A stretch of 30,225 nucleotides of DNA from UBA4722 sp044221135 (GCA_044221135.1 JBGAPT010000023.1:1-30225); one strand, 5' to 3'. Positions 1 through 9,165 are shown, counted from the stretch's first letter. Notes: generated by a model not told the origin, from the letters alone. Translations and numbers: made by a program.

Positions 1-88
1 GGCGGGATGCCTTGATTTTCTGTGCTCCGCTGCTCATTGACTTCTATGTCAACTGCGCTGCGGTGCTCGAAAATCAAGGCATCCCGCC
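1..88. repeat. 88-bp imperfect palindrome (long hairpin, possible MITE/REP-like element)
   Basis: Bases 1-20 are the exact reverse complement of bases 69-88. The inner arms continue the pairing with scattered mismatches, down to TTGAC (37-41) facing GTCAA (48-52) around a 6-nt loop. The palindrome starts at the first base of the window, so its left limit is unknown. It lies 26 bp beyond the stop codon of the adaptor gene. It could be a dispersed intergenic palindrome or a large transcription-ending hairpin; copy number elsewhere cannot be seen. Confidence 0.75.
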
Positions 89-114
89 CAGAATAGTAGA
101 ATTGTCAACAGACC

Positions 115-1245
115 CTATTCATCCATGGGTGTAGGCGCAGGATTATTCTCAGGTGAAATTGCGTTATTGATAATAACGACACTTCCATTTTTAAGTTTGA
201 GCTGTCCGCTTGTCACCACTTTGTCTCCTTCTTTCAATCCTTGAAGAATAGAGACTTGATCACCGCGTTTTTCTCCTGTTACTACAAATGTTTCTTTAAC
301 CACTAAAACAGGCTCATTTTTTTCATTTTTGTGGGCTTCTTGAATGACATAGACCACATCACCATAGGGATTAAAACTCACTGCGTTTAATGGCAGCGTG
401 AGATGAGCGGTTGGTTTGCCCGTGTTCACTGTCACTGCTGCGAACATGCCAGGTGCTAGATCAAAATTTGGATTGGGGATGGTAGCTTCTACTTGTACGT
501 TGCGGACGTTCGAATCTAATCCTGGGTCAATCGTTGAAATGACACCACTAAATTTTAAGTTAGGAAAAGTATCAACAACCATATTAACAGATTGACCTAT
601 TTTGATAGAAGCCAGCGCTTCTTGAGGGACATAAAAATCGGCATAAATAGGGTCTAGTGTTTGCAGCATAGTGATTTTGTCGCCTGGATTAATATATTGC
701 CCTGGATTAATGGCAGAAATACCCAATCGACCGCTAAAAGGAGCGCGTATTGTTTTTTGTGCGATGATAGCGATTTGTTGTGCAACTTGAGCTAAGGTGC
801 TTTTGAGATTAGCCTCATCAGAATCGAGTGTTGCTTTACTGATAGCATGGATTTTGAATTGCGCACTATCACGTTTGTATGTGATAGCGGCTAGTTCAGC
901 GTTGGCTTGCAAGGTATGTAATTGGGCCGTATCTGGATCGACATTGAGTTGGACTAACAAGTCACCTTTTTTGACAATAGCACCAGGCGTAAAATGAATA
1001 GTGCGTACCATGCCTGCTAGTTCAGTCGTGACGTTTACACCCACAGTCGCCCGTAAGCTGCCTGCTGCTTTTATCTGTGATTGCCAGTTATAGTATTTTA
1101 CATCCATCGCAGACACATAAACGGGCGGTGCACCCATTGTTGCAATGTAATGTTTCATCATACGTTCCATAAAGATTTTATAGCCAAAGATGCAGCCAAA
1201 TAACAAACCGACTGAGATTAGCATCAGTAGCATGGGTTTTTTCAT
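115..1245 (-). CDS. Periplasmic adaptor (membrane fusion) subunit of an RND-type efflux system
   Basis: This is a HlyD/MexA-family adaptor that would bridge an inner-membrane RND pump and an outer-membrane channel. The N-terminus has one hydrophobic anchor (LLMLISVGLLFGCIFG). A lipoyl half (ELAGMVRTIHFTPGAIVKKGD), an alpha hairpin of about 60 residues, the second lipoyl half (IRAPFSGRLG) and a beta-barrel segment (LDPIYADFYVPQ, APGMFAAV) follow in the usual order. The start chosen at 1245 forms an ATGA overlap with the stop of the upstream NodT gene and has GGAG 10 nt upstream, giving 376 aa. An ATG at 1269 is possible, but its AGGAGG is only 3 nt away. The LFGC near the N-terminus is a poor lipobox, so anchoring by a transmembrane helix is more likely. 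No RND pump gene follows in the window. Confidence 0.93.
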   Translation of the reverse strand: MKKPMLLMLISVGLLFGCIFGYKIFMERMMKHYIATMGAPPVYVSAMDVKYYNWQSQIKAAGSLRATVGVNVTTELAGMVRTIHFTPGAIVKKGDLLVQLNVDPDTAQLHTLQANAELAAITYKRDSAQFKIHAISKATLDSDEANLKSTLAQVAQQIAIIAQKTIRAPFSGRLGISAINPGQYINPGDKITMLQTLDPIYADFYVPQEALASIKIGQSVNMVVDTFPNLKFSGVISTIDPGLDSNVRNVQVEATIPNPNFDLAPGMFAAVTVNTGKPTAHLTLPLNAVSFNPYGDVVYVIQEAHKNEKNEPVLVVKETFVVTGEKRGDQVSILQGLKEGDKVVTSGQLKLKNGSVVIINNAISPENNPAPTPMDE

Positions 1246-2726
1246 CGTGTGACTACTCCATTCCACCATCCGCCTCCTAAGGCTTGAAATAACGCAGCTG
1301 TATCCGAATAACGCGCTGTTTGTGCTTGAATGCGCTTGATGATGGTTTGTTGATATTGTTGCTCTGCATTTAGCACATTAATAAAGGTGACGGCTCCCAA
1401 GCTAAATTGTTTACGTGTGAGAAGTAGTGTAGCACGACTTGCTATTTCAGCACGTTTTTGTGCTTTTAATTCTCGAGCATCTGTTTCTAGCGCGCGTAAT
1501 ACATCTGCGACATTTTTGAATGCCTGTAAAACTGTTTGGCGATATTGCTCATACGTTTGTTCATAAGCAGCAATGGCTGCACGTCGTTGTGCTCGCAGTG
1601 CGCCACCACGAAAAATGGGCTGTAGTAATTGGCCGCCAAAATCCCACACATTAGAGACCGGATGGAATAGTGTGCTTGGCGCATTCGATGACCAGCCATA
1701 GTCACCACTCAAATTAATTTGTGGATATAAATTAGCGGTAGCAACACCCACTTGAGCGCTGGCTTGATGCAGTAACGCTTCTGCAGCTTGAATATCGGGT
1801 CGTTGGCGTACTAGAGAGGAGGGTAACGACACAGGGAGTTGTGTGGGTAATGTGAGTTTATCTAAATTAATAGTGGGTAATTGGCTCTGGCTAGGCAAAG
1901 AGCCTACCAATATAGCTAAAGAATGTTGCGACTGTGCAAGATTTTTTTCTAGCGGCGGCAAAAGAGCGCGAGATTGTTCAAGTAATGTTTGTTGTGATAG
2001 AACATCCGCTTGCGAAGCGCCGCCTAAGTTGAATTGTTTACGTACAATAGCAAGCTGGTTTGTGTTTGCTTGAATTAATTCTCGGGTTGCGATGATCTGC
2101 GCTTGCAGAGAAGCCACGGCGATTGCAGTGGTGACTATATTTGCTGTTAAAGTAAGATAGGCAGCATTCATTTGATAAGACTGATAATCAACTGATGCAC
2201 GTGCCACTTCAACTTGTCTTCGTGAGCCACCAAACAGATCAAGAGTATAAGTGACATTGACAGTTGCATTATATAAGCTAAAAACACTTGAAGGTACGGC
2301 GCCATCAATAGTGGAGCCCGCAAAGCTTTGACGCTGAGGGTTGAGTTGAGCGGTAACGGCGGGAAATAATAATGTTCCTACTTGTGCATTGTAATTTTCT
2401 TGTGCCTGGCGCAACGCAGCTTTCGCAGCGGCTAAATTAGGGCTGTTAGCGAGCCCTGTCGTAATAAGATCATTGAGAGGCGGTGAATGATATAAGGCCC
2501 ACCATTTTGCAGGGATAGTTTGTCCAATCATAAAATATTGTGCTTTATCAGCGGGTTCTTTCGTAGAAGTACTCGCTGTTTTTTGAGGAAGTGGTGAACG
2601 TGTATAGCGGTCTGTTTGCGGCGGTTTAGGCGAATGGAAATCCGGGCCAACCATGCAGCCAGTTAAAAAGTAGCTCAACAATAAAATAATGAACCTTTGC
2701 AAGTTGAAGTGAGAGGCATATAGCAT
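1242..2726 (-). CDS. NodT/OprM-family outer-membrane efflux lipoprotein
   Basis: This is a TolC-like outer-membrane channel of the NodT (RND outer-membrane factor) family, 494 aa, the normal length. A signal peptide ends in the lipobox LTGC with the acylated Cys at residue 24. It is followed by the family hallmark MVGPDFHSPKPP. The body shows two OEP repeats rich in Ala, Gln and Leu, including the conserved SSLVRQRPDIQAAEALL segment at the start of the second repeat. A weak SD (AGGA, 10 nt upstream) precedes the ATG. It is the first gene of an operon with the adaptor: the two overlap by 4 bp (ATGA), so they are probably translationally coupled. The substrate cannot be read from sequence. Confidence 0.94.
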   Translation of the reverse strand: MLYASHFNLQRFIILLLSYFLTGCMVGPDFHSPKPPQTDRYTRSPLPQKTASTSTKEPADKAQYFMIGQTIPAKWWALYHSPPLNDLITTGLANSPNLAAAKAALRQAQENYNAQVGTLLFPAVTAQLNPQRQSFAGSTIDGAVPSSVFSLYNATVNVTYTLDLFGGSRRQVEVARASVDYQSYQMNAAYLTLTANIVTTAIAVASLQAQIIATRELIQANTNQLAIVRKQFNLGGASQADVLSQQTLLEQSRALLPPLEKNLAQSQHSLAILVGSLPSQSQLPTINLDKLTLPTQLPVSLPSSLVRQRPDIQAAEALLHQASAQVGVATANLYPQINLSGDYGWSSNAPSTLFHPVSNVWDFGGQLLQPIFRGGALRAQRRAAIAAYEQTYEQYRQTVLQAFKNVADVLRALETDARELKAQKRAEIASRATLLLTRKQFSLGAVTFINVLNAEQQYQQTIIKRIQAQTARYSDTAALFQALGGGWWNGVVTR

Positions 2727-2922
2727 GAGGCGATGATCCTGCTAGTTTTATCCTGTGTTTCTTTAGTTATTTTATAGCGTTACATACCATCCCATATTCT
2801 ACAAGACAACAGTAAGGGAAGCCATGAATCATTTGTGATTATCTATAAAGAGATGAATGGGTGTAAGAAGTATTTATAGAGCATAAGCTTTTGATTATAA
2901 AAAAAATAGTTTTATTGGTTTC

Positions 2923-2931
2923 TGCTATACT
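2923..2931 (+). promoter_or_regulatory. Extended -10 promoter candidate for the 2981 gene
   Basis: TGCTATACT is an extended -10 (TGn plus TATACT at 2926-2931) about 50 bp before the ATG at 2981. No good -35 is present, which fits an extended -10 promoter. Confidence 0.5.
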
Positions 2932-2980
2932 TAATTGAGGGGAGCTTACAGGGACAGTATTTGAGAAAGGAGGAGCCAGT

Positions 2981-3736
2981 ATGACAGAAAAAATAGACGA
3001 GTTATTATATGAGACGCTAGTTAAGTTAAAAGCAAGCCTTAGCAAAATGGGCGAAGGGTTACAGGTAGAAAGTAATAACGATCAAAATGGTGCATTGAAA
3101 GTAGAAGAATTTAAAAAACTGGCTGAGGCAGTGATAGCAATAGTCGAAGAAGATTTAAGCACATTTAACCAAGAGAATCATGAAAATAAAAAGACTAAGC
3201 CACTGGCTCCTTTGTATAAGCAGGCGTTGTTGAACCACTATCTTAACGTAATAATAGTATTGATTACGGTTTTAGATGAACCTGATCCCACTAAAATGGC
3301 GGTGCATGAAAAAACGATAAAAGACTTGGGTGATGCATCTCAGCCTAAATTAAAAGCATTATTATATGGGTTGGCTAGTTTATGTTCTTGGTTATCCATT
3401 GTGTTATCAGGCAAGGTTCTTGCCCTAGCCGCGGGTGCCGCAGGGCCGGCGGGCGGAATGGCAATAGGAGTGCCCACATTAATTCTTGCAGATAAGATCA
3501 AAGTGCAAGCGAATCGCTTGTCTGACCAAAGTTATGCACACTACTATCATGCTCAAGCTATACAAAGCATGGAAGAAAAAAAGATTAAAAAACTATCTGA
3601 AAAAAATAAAGATACGTCTCAAGATAGCAAAAATTCTTCTGTAAATTCGAGTACAAAAAATGCAAAGGAAAAAGTATCTTCTGAAAAAGGAATTGAGCTT
3701 GTAGGGCCTCCCAAAACTGACTCTAAAAAAGGTTAA
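2981..3736 (+). CDS. Hypothetical 251-aa protein with hydrophobic Gly/Ala core and charged tail
   Basis: I do not recognise this protein. Residues 1-120 look largely alpha-helical and acidic. Residues 125-170 form a hydrophobic block made of two segments (about 125-142 and 144-170) separated by one Lys. The second is rich in Gly, Ala and Pro (GAAGPAGG) and could be a membrane-inserting hairpin. Residues 196-251 are Lys/Glu/Ser/Asn-rich, low complexity and probably disordered. There is no signal peptide. The start is firm: AAGGAGG lies 7 nt upstream, and an extended -10 precedes it. It stands alone between a divergent efflux operon and the initiator tRNA gene. The layout is compatible with an accessory or secreted effector-type protein in an intracellular lineage, but nothing here proves that. 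Confidence 0.8.
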   Translation: MTEKIDELLYETLVKLKASLSKMGEGLQVESNNDQNGALKVEEFKKLAEAVIAIVEEDLSTFNQENHENKKTKPLAPLYKQALLNHYLNVIIVLITVLDEPDPTKMAVHEKTIKDLGDASQPKLKALLYGLASLCSWLSIVLSGKVLALAAGAAGPAGGMAIGVPTLILADKIKVQANRLSDQSYAHYYHAQAIQSMEEKKIKKLSEKNKDTSQDSKNSSVNSSTKNAKEKVSSEKGIELVGPPKTDSKKG

Positions 3737-3918
3737 GTCTTCATTAAGTTTTGAATAAACAGTAAAAAAACCAATCACAATTGTTCTTTGTCAACTGATC
3801 TCACGCGGTTGCTGTGGCAGTGTTATTTTAAGAGGGGCATCAGGCTGTTTACTATAGCAATTTAAATTTTTAAGTGTAAGTCATCAGCTCATTTTAGAGA
3901 TAAACTCATTTTTTTAAC

Positions 3919-3945
3919 TTGAATAGATGAATACTGTTCTATAGA
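3919..3945 (+). promoter_or_regulatory. Promoter candidate for the initiator tRNA / nusA operon
   Basis: TTGAAT (3919-3924) and TATAGA (3940-3945) are spaced 15 bp apart. This would put the start of transcription a few bases before the tRNA 5' end at 3959. The short spacer makes this tentative. Confidence 0.4.
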
Positions 3946-3958
3946 ATGACGTCGTTAT

Positions 3959-4035
<77 letters not shown>

Positions 4036-4055
4036 AGAAATAAAGTAAGAATAAT

Positions 4056-4078
4056 AAAACCCCACCTGGGGTTTTTTT
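4056..4078 (+). terminator. Intrinsic terminator/attenuator between metY and rimP
   Basis: An 8-bp stem pairs AAAACCCC (4056-4063) with GGGGTTTT (4068-4075) around the loop ACCT. It is followed by T residues through 4078. It would release the tRNA transcript while allowing partial read-through into rimP-nusA. In E. coli the equivalent region is where NusA controls its own operon. Confidence 0.85.
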
Positions 4079-4137
4079 GTTTGGAAACAAAGGACTGGTA
4101 AATATGGGGTGTTTGGCTCATTTTTATAGTAAAAATT

Positions 4138-4605
4138 ATGACAAAAGCAGCAACAGCATTAAGTGAACGGCTAGCGCCTCTCGTGCGAACAATGGGCTAT
4201 GAACTGTTGGGTTGTGAATACCATGGCCAAGGTCGATATAGTATATTGCGGGTCTATATCGACAATGAAAGAGGGATAACGATAACTGATTGTTCACGTG
4301 TCAGTGAACAGCTGAGCGCCATATTGGATGTAGAGGATCCTATTCGAGGACAGTATTCCCTCGAAATATCTTCTCCTGGGGTGGATAGGCCGTTATTTGA
4401 GATTGCGCATTACCAAAAGCAAATAGGTAATCGACTCAAGGTGCGCACCTATACACCTATTCAAAATCAGCGTAATTTTGTCGGTGTTTTATTACGAGTG
4501 GAAGAGAATAATATTTATCTTTTGGTTGGCACAGAAGAAAGGATGTTGCCTTTTTCTGATATAGAAAAAGCAAATATAGTGGCGGATGATATCCGCGGAA
4601 AATGA
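4138..4605 (+). CDS. rimP: Ribosome maturation factor RimP
   Basis: RimP assists assembly of the 30S ribosomal subunit. The protein is 155 aa, close to the roughly 150 of E. coli. It carries the conserved segments LRVYIDNERGITITDCSRVS and LDVEDPIRGQYSLEISSPG, followed by DRPLF, all diagnostic of the family. The C-terminal SH3-like domain ends with FSDIEKANIV. It is the first protein gene after the tRNA-fMet terminator, in the standard rimP-nusA-infB order. No Shine-Dalgarno sequence is visible before the ATG (the upstream bases are A/T only), so initiation may be weak or use an unusual mechanism. The nusA start follows 10 bp after its stop. Confidence 0.95.
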   Translation: MTKAATALSERLAPLVRTMGYELLGCEYHGQGRYSILRVYIDNERGITITDCSRVSEQLSAILDVEDPIRGQYSLEISSPGVDRPLFEIAHYQKQIGNRLKVRTYTPIQNQRNFVGVLLRVEENNIYLLVGTEERMLPFSDIEKANIVADDIRGK

Positions 4606-4615
4606 GGTTGACTCT

Positions 4616-6142
4616 ATGAATAAAGAAATTTTGTTAGTGGTGGAAGCAGTTTCCAATGAAAAAGGCGTGGACAGTGTTGTTATATTTGAAGCAATTGAAG
4701 CAGCTTTAGAAATGGCGACTAAAAAACGTGCCGGGGAAGAAATTGATGTCAAAGTCACCATCGATAAAAAAACGGGTGACTATAAAACCGTGCGTCGTTG
4801 GTTAGTCATTGCAAACGAAGATGAAGATAACGAAGTGGAAGATGGTGGCGGGGATGGCTGTTTAACTCGTCTGAATTTGAGCCAGGCACATGAACGTAAT
4901 CCAAAAGTTAAAGTAGGTGACTACATTGAGGAATCAATGGAATCTATTGAATTTGGCCGTATTGCTGCGCAAAAAGCAAAACAAGTCATCGTGCAAAAAG
5001 TGCAAGAGGCTGAGCGTGCTCAAGTTGTTAACGCTTACAAAGAGCGTTTGGGTCAATTAGTCACAGGTATCGTTAAAAAAGTGACACGTGAGTTTATCAT
5101 TCTGGATTTAGGTAATAATGCAGAAGCAGTCTTGTCGCGCATAGATATGATTCCGCATGAAGCAATGCGTATGGGTGATCGTGTGCGTGCTTATCTTGCA
5201 GATGTGCGCGCGGATTCAAAAGGTCCCATGATGACGTTGAGTCGTACACGTTCTGAAATGCTAATAGAATTATTTAAGATTGAAGTGCCAGAAATTGGCG
5301 AAGAGTTGATTGAAGTAAAAGCCGCAGCGCGTGACCCTGGTTCTCGTGCCAAGATTGCTGTTAAAACAAATGATGGTCGTATTGATCCCATCGGTGCGTG
5401 TGTAGGTATGCGCGGTGCGCGCGTTCAGGCTGTGTCAAGCGAATTGGGCGGTGAACGTGTTGATATCGTATTGTGGGATGATAATCCAGCACAACTTGTG
5501 ATTAATGCGATGGCGCCTGCTGAAGTGGCTTCTATTGTTGTAGATGAAGATAGCCATACGATGGATATTGCAGTGAAAGAGGAGCAACTTTCACAAGCGA
5601 TAGGACGTAATGGACAAAATGTTCGTCTGGCCAGTGATTTAACCGGATGGAAATTAAATGTTATGACGGAAGAGCAAGCTAAATCAAAATCAGCTAAAGA
5701 AGCGGAAGGTAATTTTCAATTATTTATAGACAAGTTAGGTGTTGATGAGGATATTGCACAGATATTAGCAGAAGAAGGGTTTACTTCGCTGGAAGAAATT
5801 GCATATGTGCCATTACAAGAAATGTTGGAAATAGACGGCTTTGACCAACCTTTAGTGGAAGCATTACGTGAACGTGCAAAAGCGGCATTGTTAACTAAAG
5901 CGATTGCTGAAGAACAGGAATTAGCAAAAGCTGAGCCTGCGGCAGATCTATTGGAGATCGAAGGCATGAGCAGGCATTTGGCTTATATTTTGGCGAATCA
6001 CGGTATTATTACGCGTGAAGATTTAGCAGAGCAGTCGGTGGATGATTTACTTGAAATCAGTGAAACAAAGTTAGATGAGCAAAACGCAGCTAAATTGATT
6101 ATGATAGCGCGTAAACCATGGTTTGATGATGCGAGCGCCTAA
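4616..6142 (+). CDS. nusA: Transcription termination/antitermination factor NusA
   Basis: NusA binds RNA polymerase and nascent RNA to modulate pausing, termination and antitermination. The start at 4616 (MNKEILLVVEAVSNEKGV) matches the family N-terminus and has GAGG 8 nt upstream; an upstream ATG at 4586 would overlap rimP and has no support. The 508-aa product has an N-terminal polymerase-binding domain (about 1-130), an S1 domain (about 137-203), KH1 with GMRG near residue 264, and KH2 with GRNG near residue 329. Two acidic-repeat domains (about 362-430 and 440-505) end in KPWFDDASA. The two AR repeats are as in enteric NusA. It lies between rimP and infB in a single operon. Confidence 0.97.
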   Translation: MNKEILLVVEAVSNEKGVDSVVIFEAIEAALEMATKKRAGEEIDVKVTIDKKTGDYKTVRRWLVIANEDEDNEVEDGGGDGCLTRLNLSQAHERNPKVKVGDYIEESMESIEFGRIAAQKAKQVIVQKVQEAERAQVVNAYKERLGQLVTGIVKKVTREFIILDLGNNAEAVLSRIDMIPHEAMRMGDRVRAYLADVRADSKGPMMTLSRTRSEMLIELFKIEVPEIGEELIEVKAAARDPGSRAKIAVKTNDGRIDPIGACVGMRGARVQAVSSELGGERVDIVLWDDNPAQLVINAMAPAEVASIVVDEDSHTMDIAVKEEQLSQAIGRNGQNVRLASDLTGWKLNVMTEEQAKSKSAKEAEGNFQLFIDKLGVDEDIAQILAEEGFTSLEEIAYVPLQEMLEIDGFDQPLVEALRERAKAALLTKAIAEEQELAKAEPAADLLEIEGMSRHLAYILANHGIITREDLAEQSVDDLLEISETKLDEQNAAKLIMIARKPWFDDASA

Positions 6143-6173
6143 CCATAGGTCTTAAGCGCAGTGAGGAAATTAG

Positions 6174-8807
6174 ATGGCAAAAAATGATGTGTTGACTGTA
6201 CCTGAAAAAAAAGGCTCGGTTAAACAAGCGAATAAAGAAAATGGCTCTATGCAAAAGCTGGCTAAGTTTGCCAGTGATATTCGCGTTGATGTTGAAATAT
6301 TACGAGCTCAATTTAAAGATGCAGGTATCATCATTGCAAAAGAAGACATGGTTTCTGAAGAAGAAAAGCAAAAGCTATTGCGTTATTTGCAGCAACATCA
6401 CGGTGCAAAATCAGATGTATTGCCCGAAAAAATCGTTTTACGACGCGCTAAAACCAGTGAAATAAAAGTAGCTGGCGGACAAGGTGCCCGTAAAACAATT
6501 AGCATTCAAGTTCGCAAAAAACGAACTTTTATCAAACGTCCATTAGCAGAAGAAGAGCAGCTTAAACTTAAACCATCCACATCTGAATCGATGGCTGCCG
6601 CAACAGAAATAACACCAGAATCTGCTGTTGCCATTGAAGCAAAAGAGCAAAATACGCAATCTATTATAGCTGAGCAAAAGATAGAAAAAATAACGACAAC
6701 ACCAGCTGTTGAAGAATTTGTTGTTGAGACGCCTTTAATTACAGAAGAAAAAAAGGTAACAGATAAAGGTAAGAGTAAAATTAAAAAACACTCTGAAACA
6801 CGGATAGACCAAGATGAAAATGAAGGCGATAGGCTGAAAAAGAAAAAGAAAGGTCGTGGTGGTGCAGGGCGAGAGAATGAACATAAATACGATGCTATTT
6901 TAGGGAAAGGTGCGAAGCTGGGTTTGGTTTTGCGTGGGGGTGGTGGTGAAGACCTCGATATGCTTGAAAATCGTCGCTCACGCAAATCAGGTAGAATGCG
7001 TAAACCGCAAGTGCAAGTCCAGGCATTTACGAAACCCACTGCGCCCGTGGTGCGAGAAGTGGCTATTACTGAAACCATTACAGTGGGCGACCTCGCGCAG
7101 AAAATGTCAGTCAAAGCAGCTGAAGTAATCAAAGCGATGATGAAAATGGGTGCGATCGTCACTATTAATCAAGTGATTGATCAAGACACAGCAACGCTTG
7201 TGGTTGAAGAAATGGGACATAAAGTCAAGCTGATCAGCTCTTATGCGTTAGAAGAATCATTGACTAAAGATGCGGATCTGCAGGGTGATGAAGTGCACCG
7301 CGCACCCGTGGTCACCATCATGGGACATGTCGATCATGGTAAAACGTCGTTGTTAGATTATATTCGTCGTACCAAAGTCACAACGCTTGAAGCGGGTGGT
7401 ATTACCCAACATATTGGTGCTTATCATGTTGAAACTGACAAAGGCATGATTACTTTTCTAGATACACCAGGCCATGCGGCATTTACTGCGATGCGTGCAC
7501 GCGGCGCTAAATTAACAGATATTGTGGTATTAGTAGTGGCTGCGGATGATGGTGTGATGCCGCAAACGATTGAAGCGATTAATCATGCAAAAGCCGCAAA
7601 TGTACCTATTGTCGTTGCAGTCAATAAAATTGATAAACCAGAAGCAGACTTGGATCGTGTTAGAAATGATTTATCTATTCATGAATTGATTTCAGAAGAA
7701 TGGGGCGGTGAAAATATCTTTGTGTCTTTGTCTGCTAAAACAGGTCAAGGCGTGGATAAATTACTGGACTCTATTTTAGTGCAAGCTGAAATGCTGGATT
7801 TAAAAGCGGTTGTTAATTGTCCTGCACGAGGCGTTGTGATTGAATCACGTTTGGATAAAGGGCGTGGCGCAGTGGCGAGTATTCTGGTGCAACAAGGCAC
7901 TTTACGCAAAGGTGAATTAGTTTTAGCAGGTTTTGAATACGGTCGAGTGCGTATGTTGTCAGATGAAAATGGCAAAGCAGTGGAGAGCGCTGGTCCTTCT
8001 ATTCCTGTGGAAATATTAGGATTGTCTAGTACACCTAATGCAGGTGATGAATTTATGGTAGTAGTCGATGAGCGACGTGCACGTGAAGTGGCGCTATTCC
8101 GACAAGGTAAATTCCGTGAAATTAAATTGGCACGTCAAAACGCTGCGAAATTGGAAAATATTTTACAACGTATGGGCACGGATGAAGTGGCAGGACGCAC
8201 TTTAAATATCGTATTAAAAGCAGATGTGCAAGGTTCAGCAGAAGCGCTTGCTGCAGCATTATCAGAAATTTCTGCACCGAATGTGAAAGTGAAAATTGTT
8301 TCGAGCGCTGTAGGTGGAATCAATGAAACAGATGTGAATTTAGCGGTTGCCTCAAGCGCTATCATGATTGGTTTTAATGTGCGTGCAAACGGTGAAGCAC
8401 GCAAGCTTATTGAAGCAGAAGGCGTGGATATTCATTATCATAGTATTATTTACGATGTGATTGATGAAGTGAAGCGTGCTGTGAGCGGTTTCATGGCGCC
8501 AGAAATTCATGAAAAAATTGTGGGTCTTGCTGAAGTACGCGATGTCTTTCGTTCATCGAAGATCGGTGCAATTGCGGGCTGTATGGTTCTAGAAGGTTCT
8601 GTGCGTCGTAACTGCCCTATTCGTGTATTACGCGATAATATCGTCATATTTGAAGGTGTGTTAGAGTCTTTGCGTCGTTTCAAAGATGATGCATCTGAAG
8701 TGCGGCATGGTATGGAATGTGGCATTGGCGTAAAAAGCTATAATGATATTAAGCCAGGCGATCAAATAGAAGTGTTTGAAAAAGTAGAAGTTAAAAGAGC
8801 GTTTTAA
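6174..8807 (+). CDS. infB: Translation initiation factor IF-2
   Basis: IF-2 is the GTPase that brings fMet-tRNA to the 30S subunit and promotes subunit joining. The protein is 877 aa. An IF2_N-type domain (about 26-78) is followed by a low-complexity, charged linker (about 140-280, including a Lys run) and a second IF2_N-like stretch near 300-350. The GTPase domain has G1 GHVDHGKT (384-391), G2 GGITQHIGAY, G3 DTPGH (430-434), G4 NKID (484-487) and G5 SAK. Domains II, III and the fMet-tRNA-binding C-terminal domain (ending in GDQIEVFEKVEVKRAF) complete it. GAGG lies 7 nt before the ATG. rbfA starts 2 bp after its stop. A long open frame on the opposite strand within the linker is a by-product of composition. 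Confidence 0.98.
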   Translation: MAKNDVLTVPEKKGSVKQANKENGSMQKLAKFASDIRVDVEILRAQFKDAGIIIAKEDMVSEEEKQKLLRYLQQHHGAKSDVLPEKIVLRRAKTSEIKVAGGQGARKTISIQVRKKRTFIKRPLAEEEQLKLKPSTSESMAAATEITPESAVAIEAKEQNTQSIIAEQKIEKITTTPAVEEFVVETPLITEEKKVTDKGKSKIKKHSETRIDQDENEGDRLKKKKKGRGGAGRENEHKYDAILGKGAKLGLVLRGGGGEDLDMLENRRSRKSGRMRKPQVQVQAFTKPTAPVVREVAITETITVGDLAQKMSVKAAEVIKAMMKMGAIVTINQVIDQDTATLVVEEMGHKVKLISSYALEESLTKDADLQGDEVHRAPVVTIMGHVDHGKTSLLDYIRRTKVTTLEAGGITQHIGAYHVETDKGMITFLDTPGHAAFTAMRARGAKLTDIVVLVVAADDGVMPQTIEAINHAKAANVPIVVAVNKIDKPEADLDRVRNDLSIHELISEEWGGENIFVSLSAKTGQGVDKLLDSILVQAEMLDLKAVVNCPARGVVIESRLDKGRGAVASILVQQGTLRKGELVLAGFEYGRVRMLSDENGKAVESAGPSIPVEILGLSSTPNAGDEFMVVVDERRAREVALFRQGKFREIKLARQNAAKLENILQRMGTDEVAGRTLNIVLKADVQGSAEALAAALSEISAPNVKVKIVSSAVGGINETDVNLAVASSAIMIGFNVRANGEARKLIEAEGVDIHYHSIIYDVIDEVKRAVSGFMAPEIHEKIVGLAEVRDVFRSSKIGAIAGCMVLEGSVRRNCPIRVLRDNIVIFEGVLESLRRFKDDASEVRHGMECGIGVKSYNDIKPGDQIEVFEKVEVKRAF

Positions 8808-8809
8808 AC

Positions 8810-9160
8810 ATGCCAAAAAGTTATAGCCGTATCCAGCGCATTGGAGATTTAATTCAAACTGCGTTGGCTGAAATTTTGCGTACAAATGCTAAAGAACTTC
8901 AGTGTGGTATGACGACGATTACAAGTGTAAAAGTGTCAGCTGACCTCTCTTCTGCTAAAGTGTATGTGAGTGTATTAGAAGATGAAAAAGCAGCGGAAAT
9001 TATCGCTGCTTTAAATAAGATGACAAAATTTTTGCGTTATGAACTAGCCAATACTGTTGAGCTGCGAATCACACCTGAGCTAAAGTTTTTTTATGATGAC
9101 TCAGTCGTGCGCGGCAGTCGGATTTCTTCTTTAATTAATGATGCATTTAAAAAACAATAA
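8810..9160 (+). CDS. rbfA: 30S ribosome-binding factor RbfA
   Basis: RbfA is a KH-like protein needed for late 30S maturation and 16S rRNA 5' processing. At 116 aa it is slightly shorter than E. coli RbfA (133), lacking the C-terminal tail. Conserved features are the N-terminal RIQRIGDLIQTALAEIL helix, the strand VKVSADLSSAKVYVSVL, and the terminal motif LRITPELKFFYDDSVVRG. It begins 2 bp after infB and is followed 5 bp later by truB, so it is almost certainly co-transcribed and translationally coupled. Confidence 0.95.
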   Translation: MPKSYSRIQRIGDLIQTALAEILRTNAKELQCGMTTITSVKVSADLSSAKVYVSVLEDEKAAEIIAALNKMTKFLRYELANTVELRITPELKFFYDDSVVRGSRISSLINDAFKKQ

Positions 9161-9165
9161 ATCTT

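Noticed and set aside
6506..7162. 218-codon open frame on the minus strand inside infB
   Set aside because: It is antisense to the low-complexity linker and the segment just before the IF-2 GTPase domain. Its product is Ser/Phe-rich with no family look and no ribosome-binding site.
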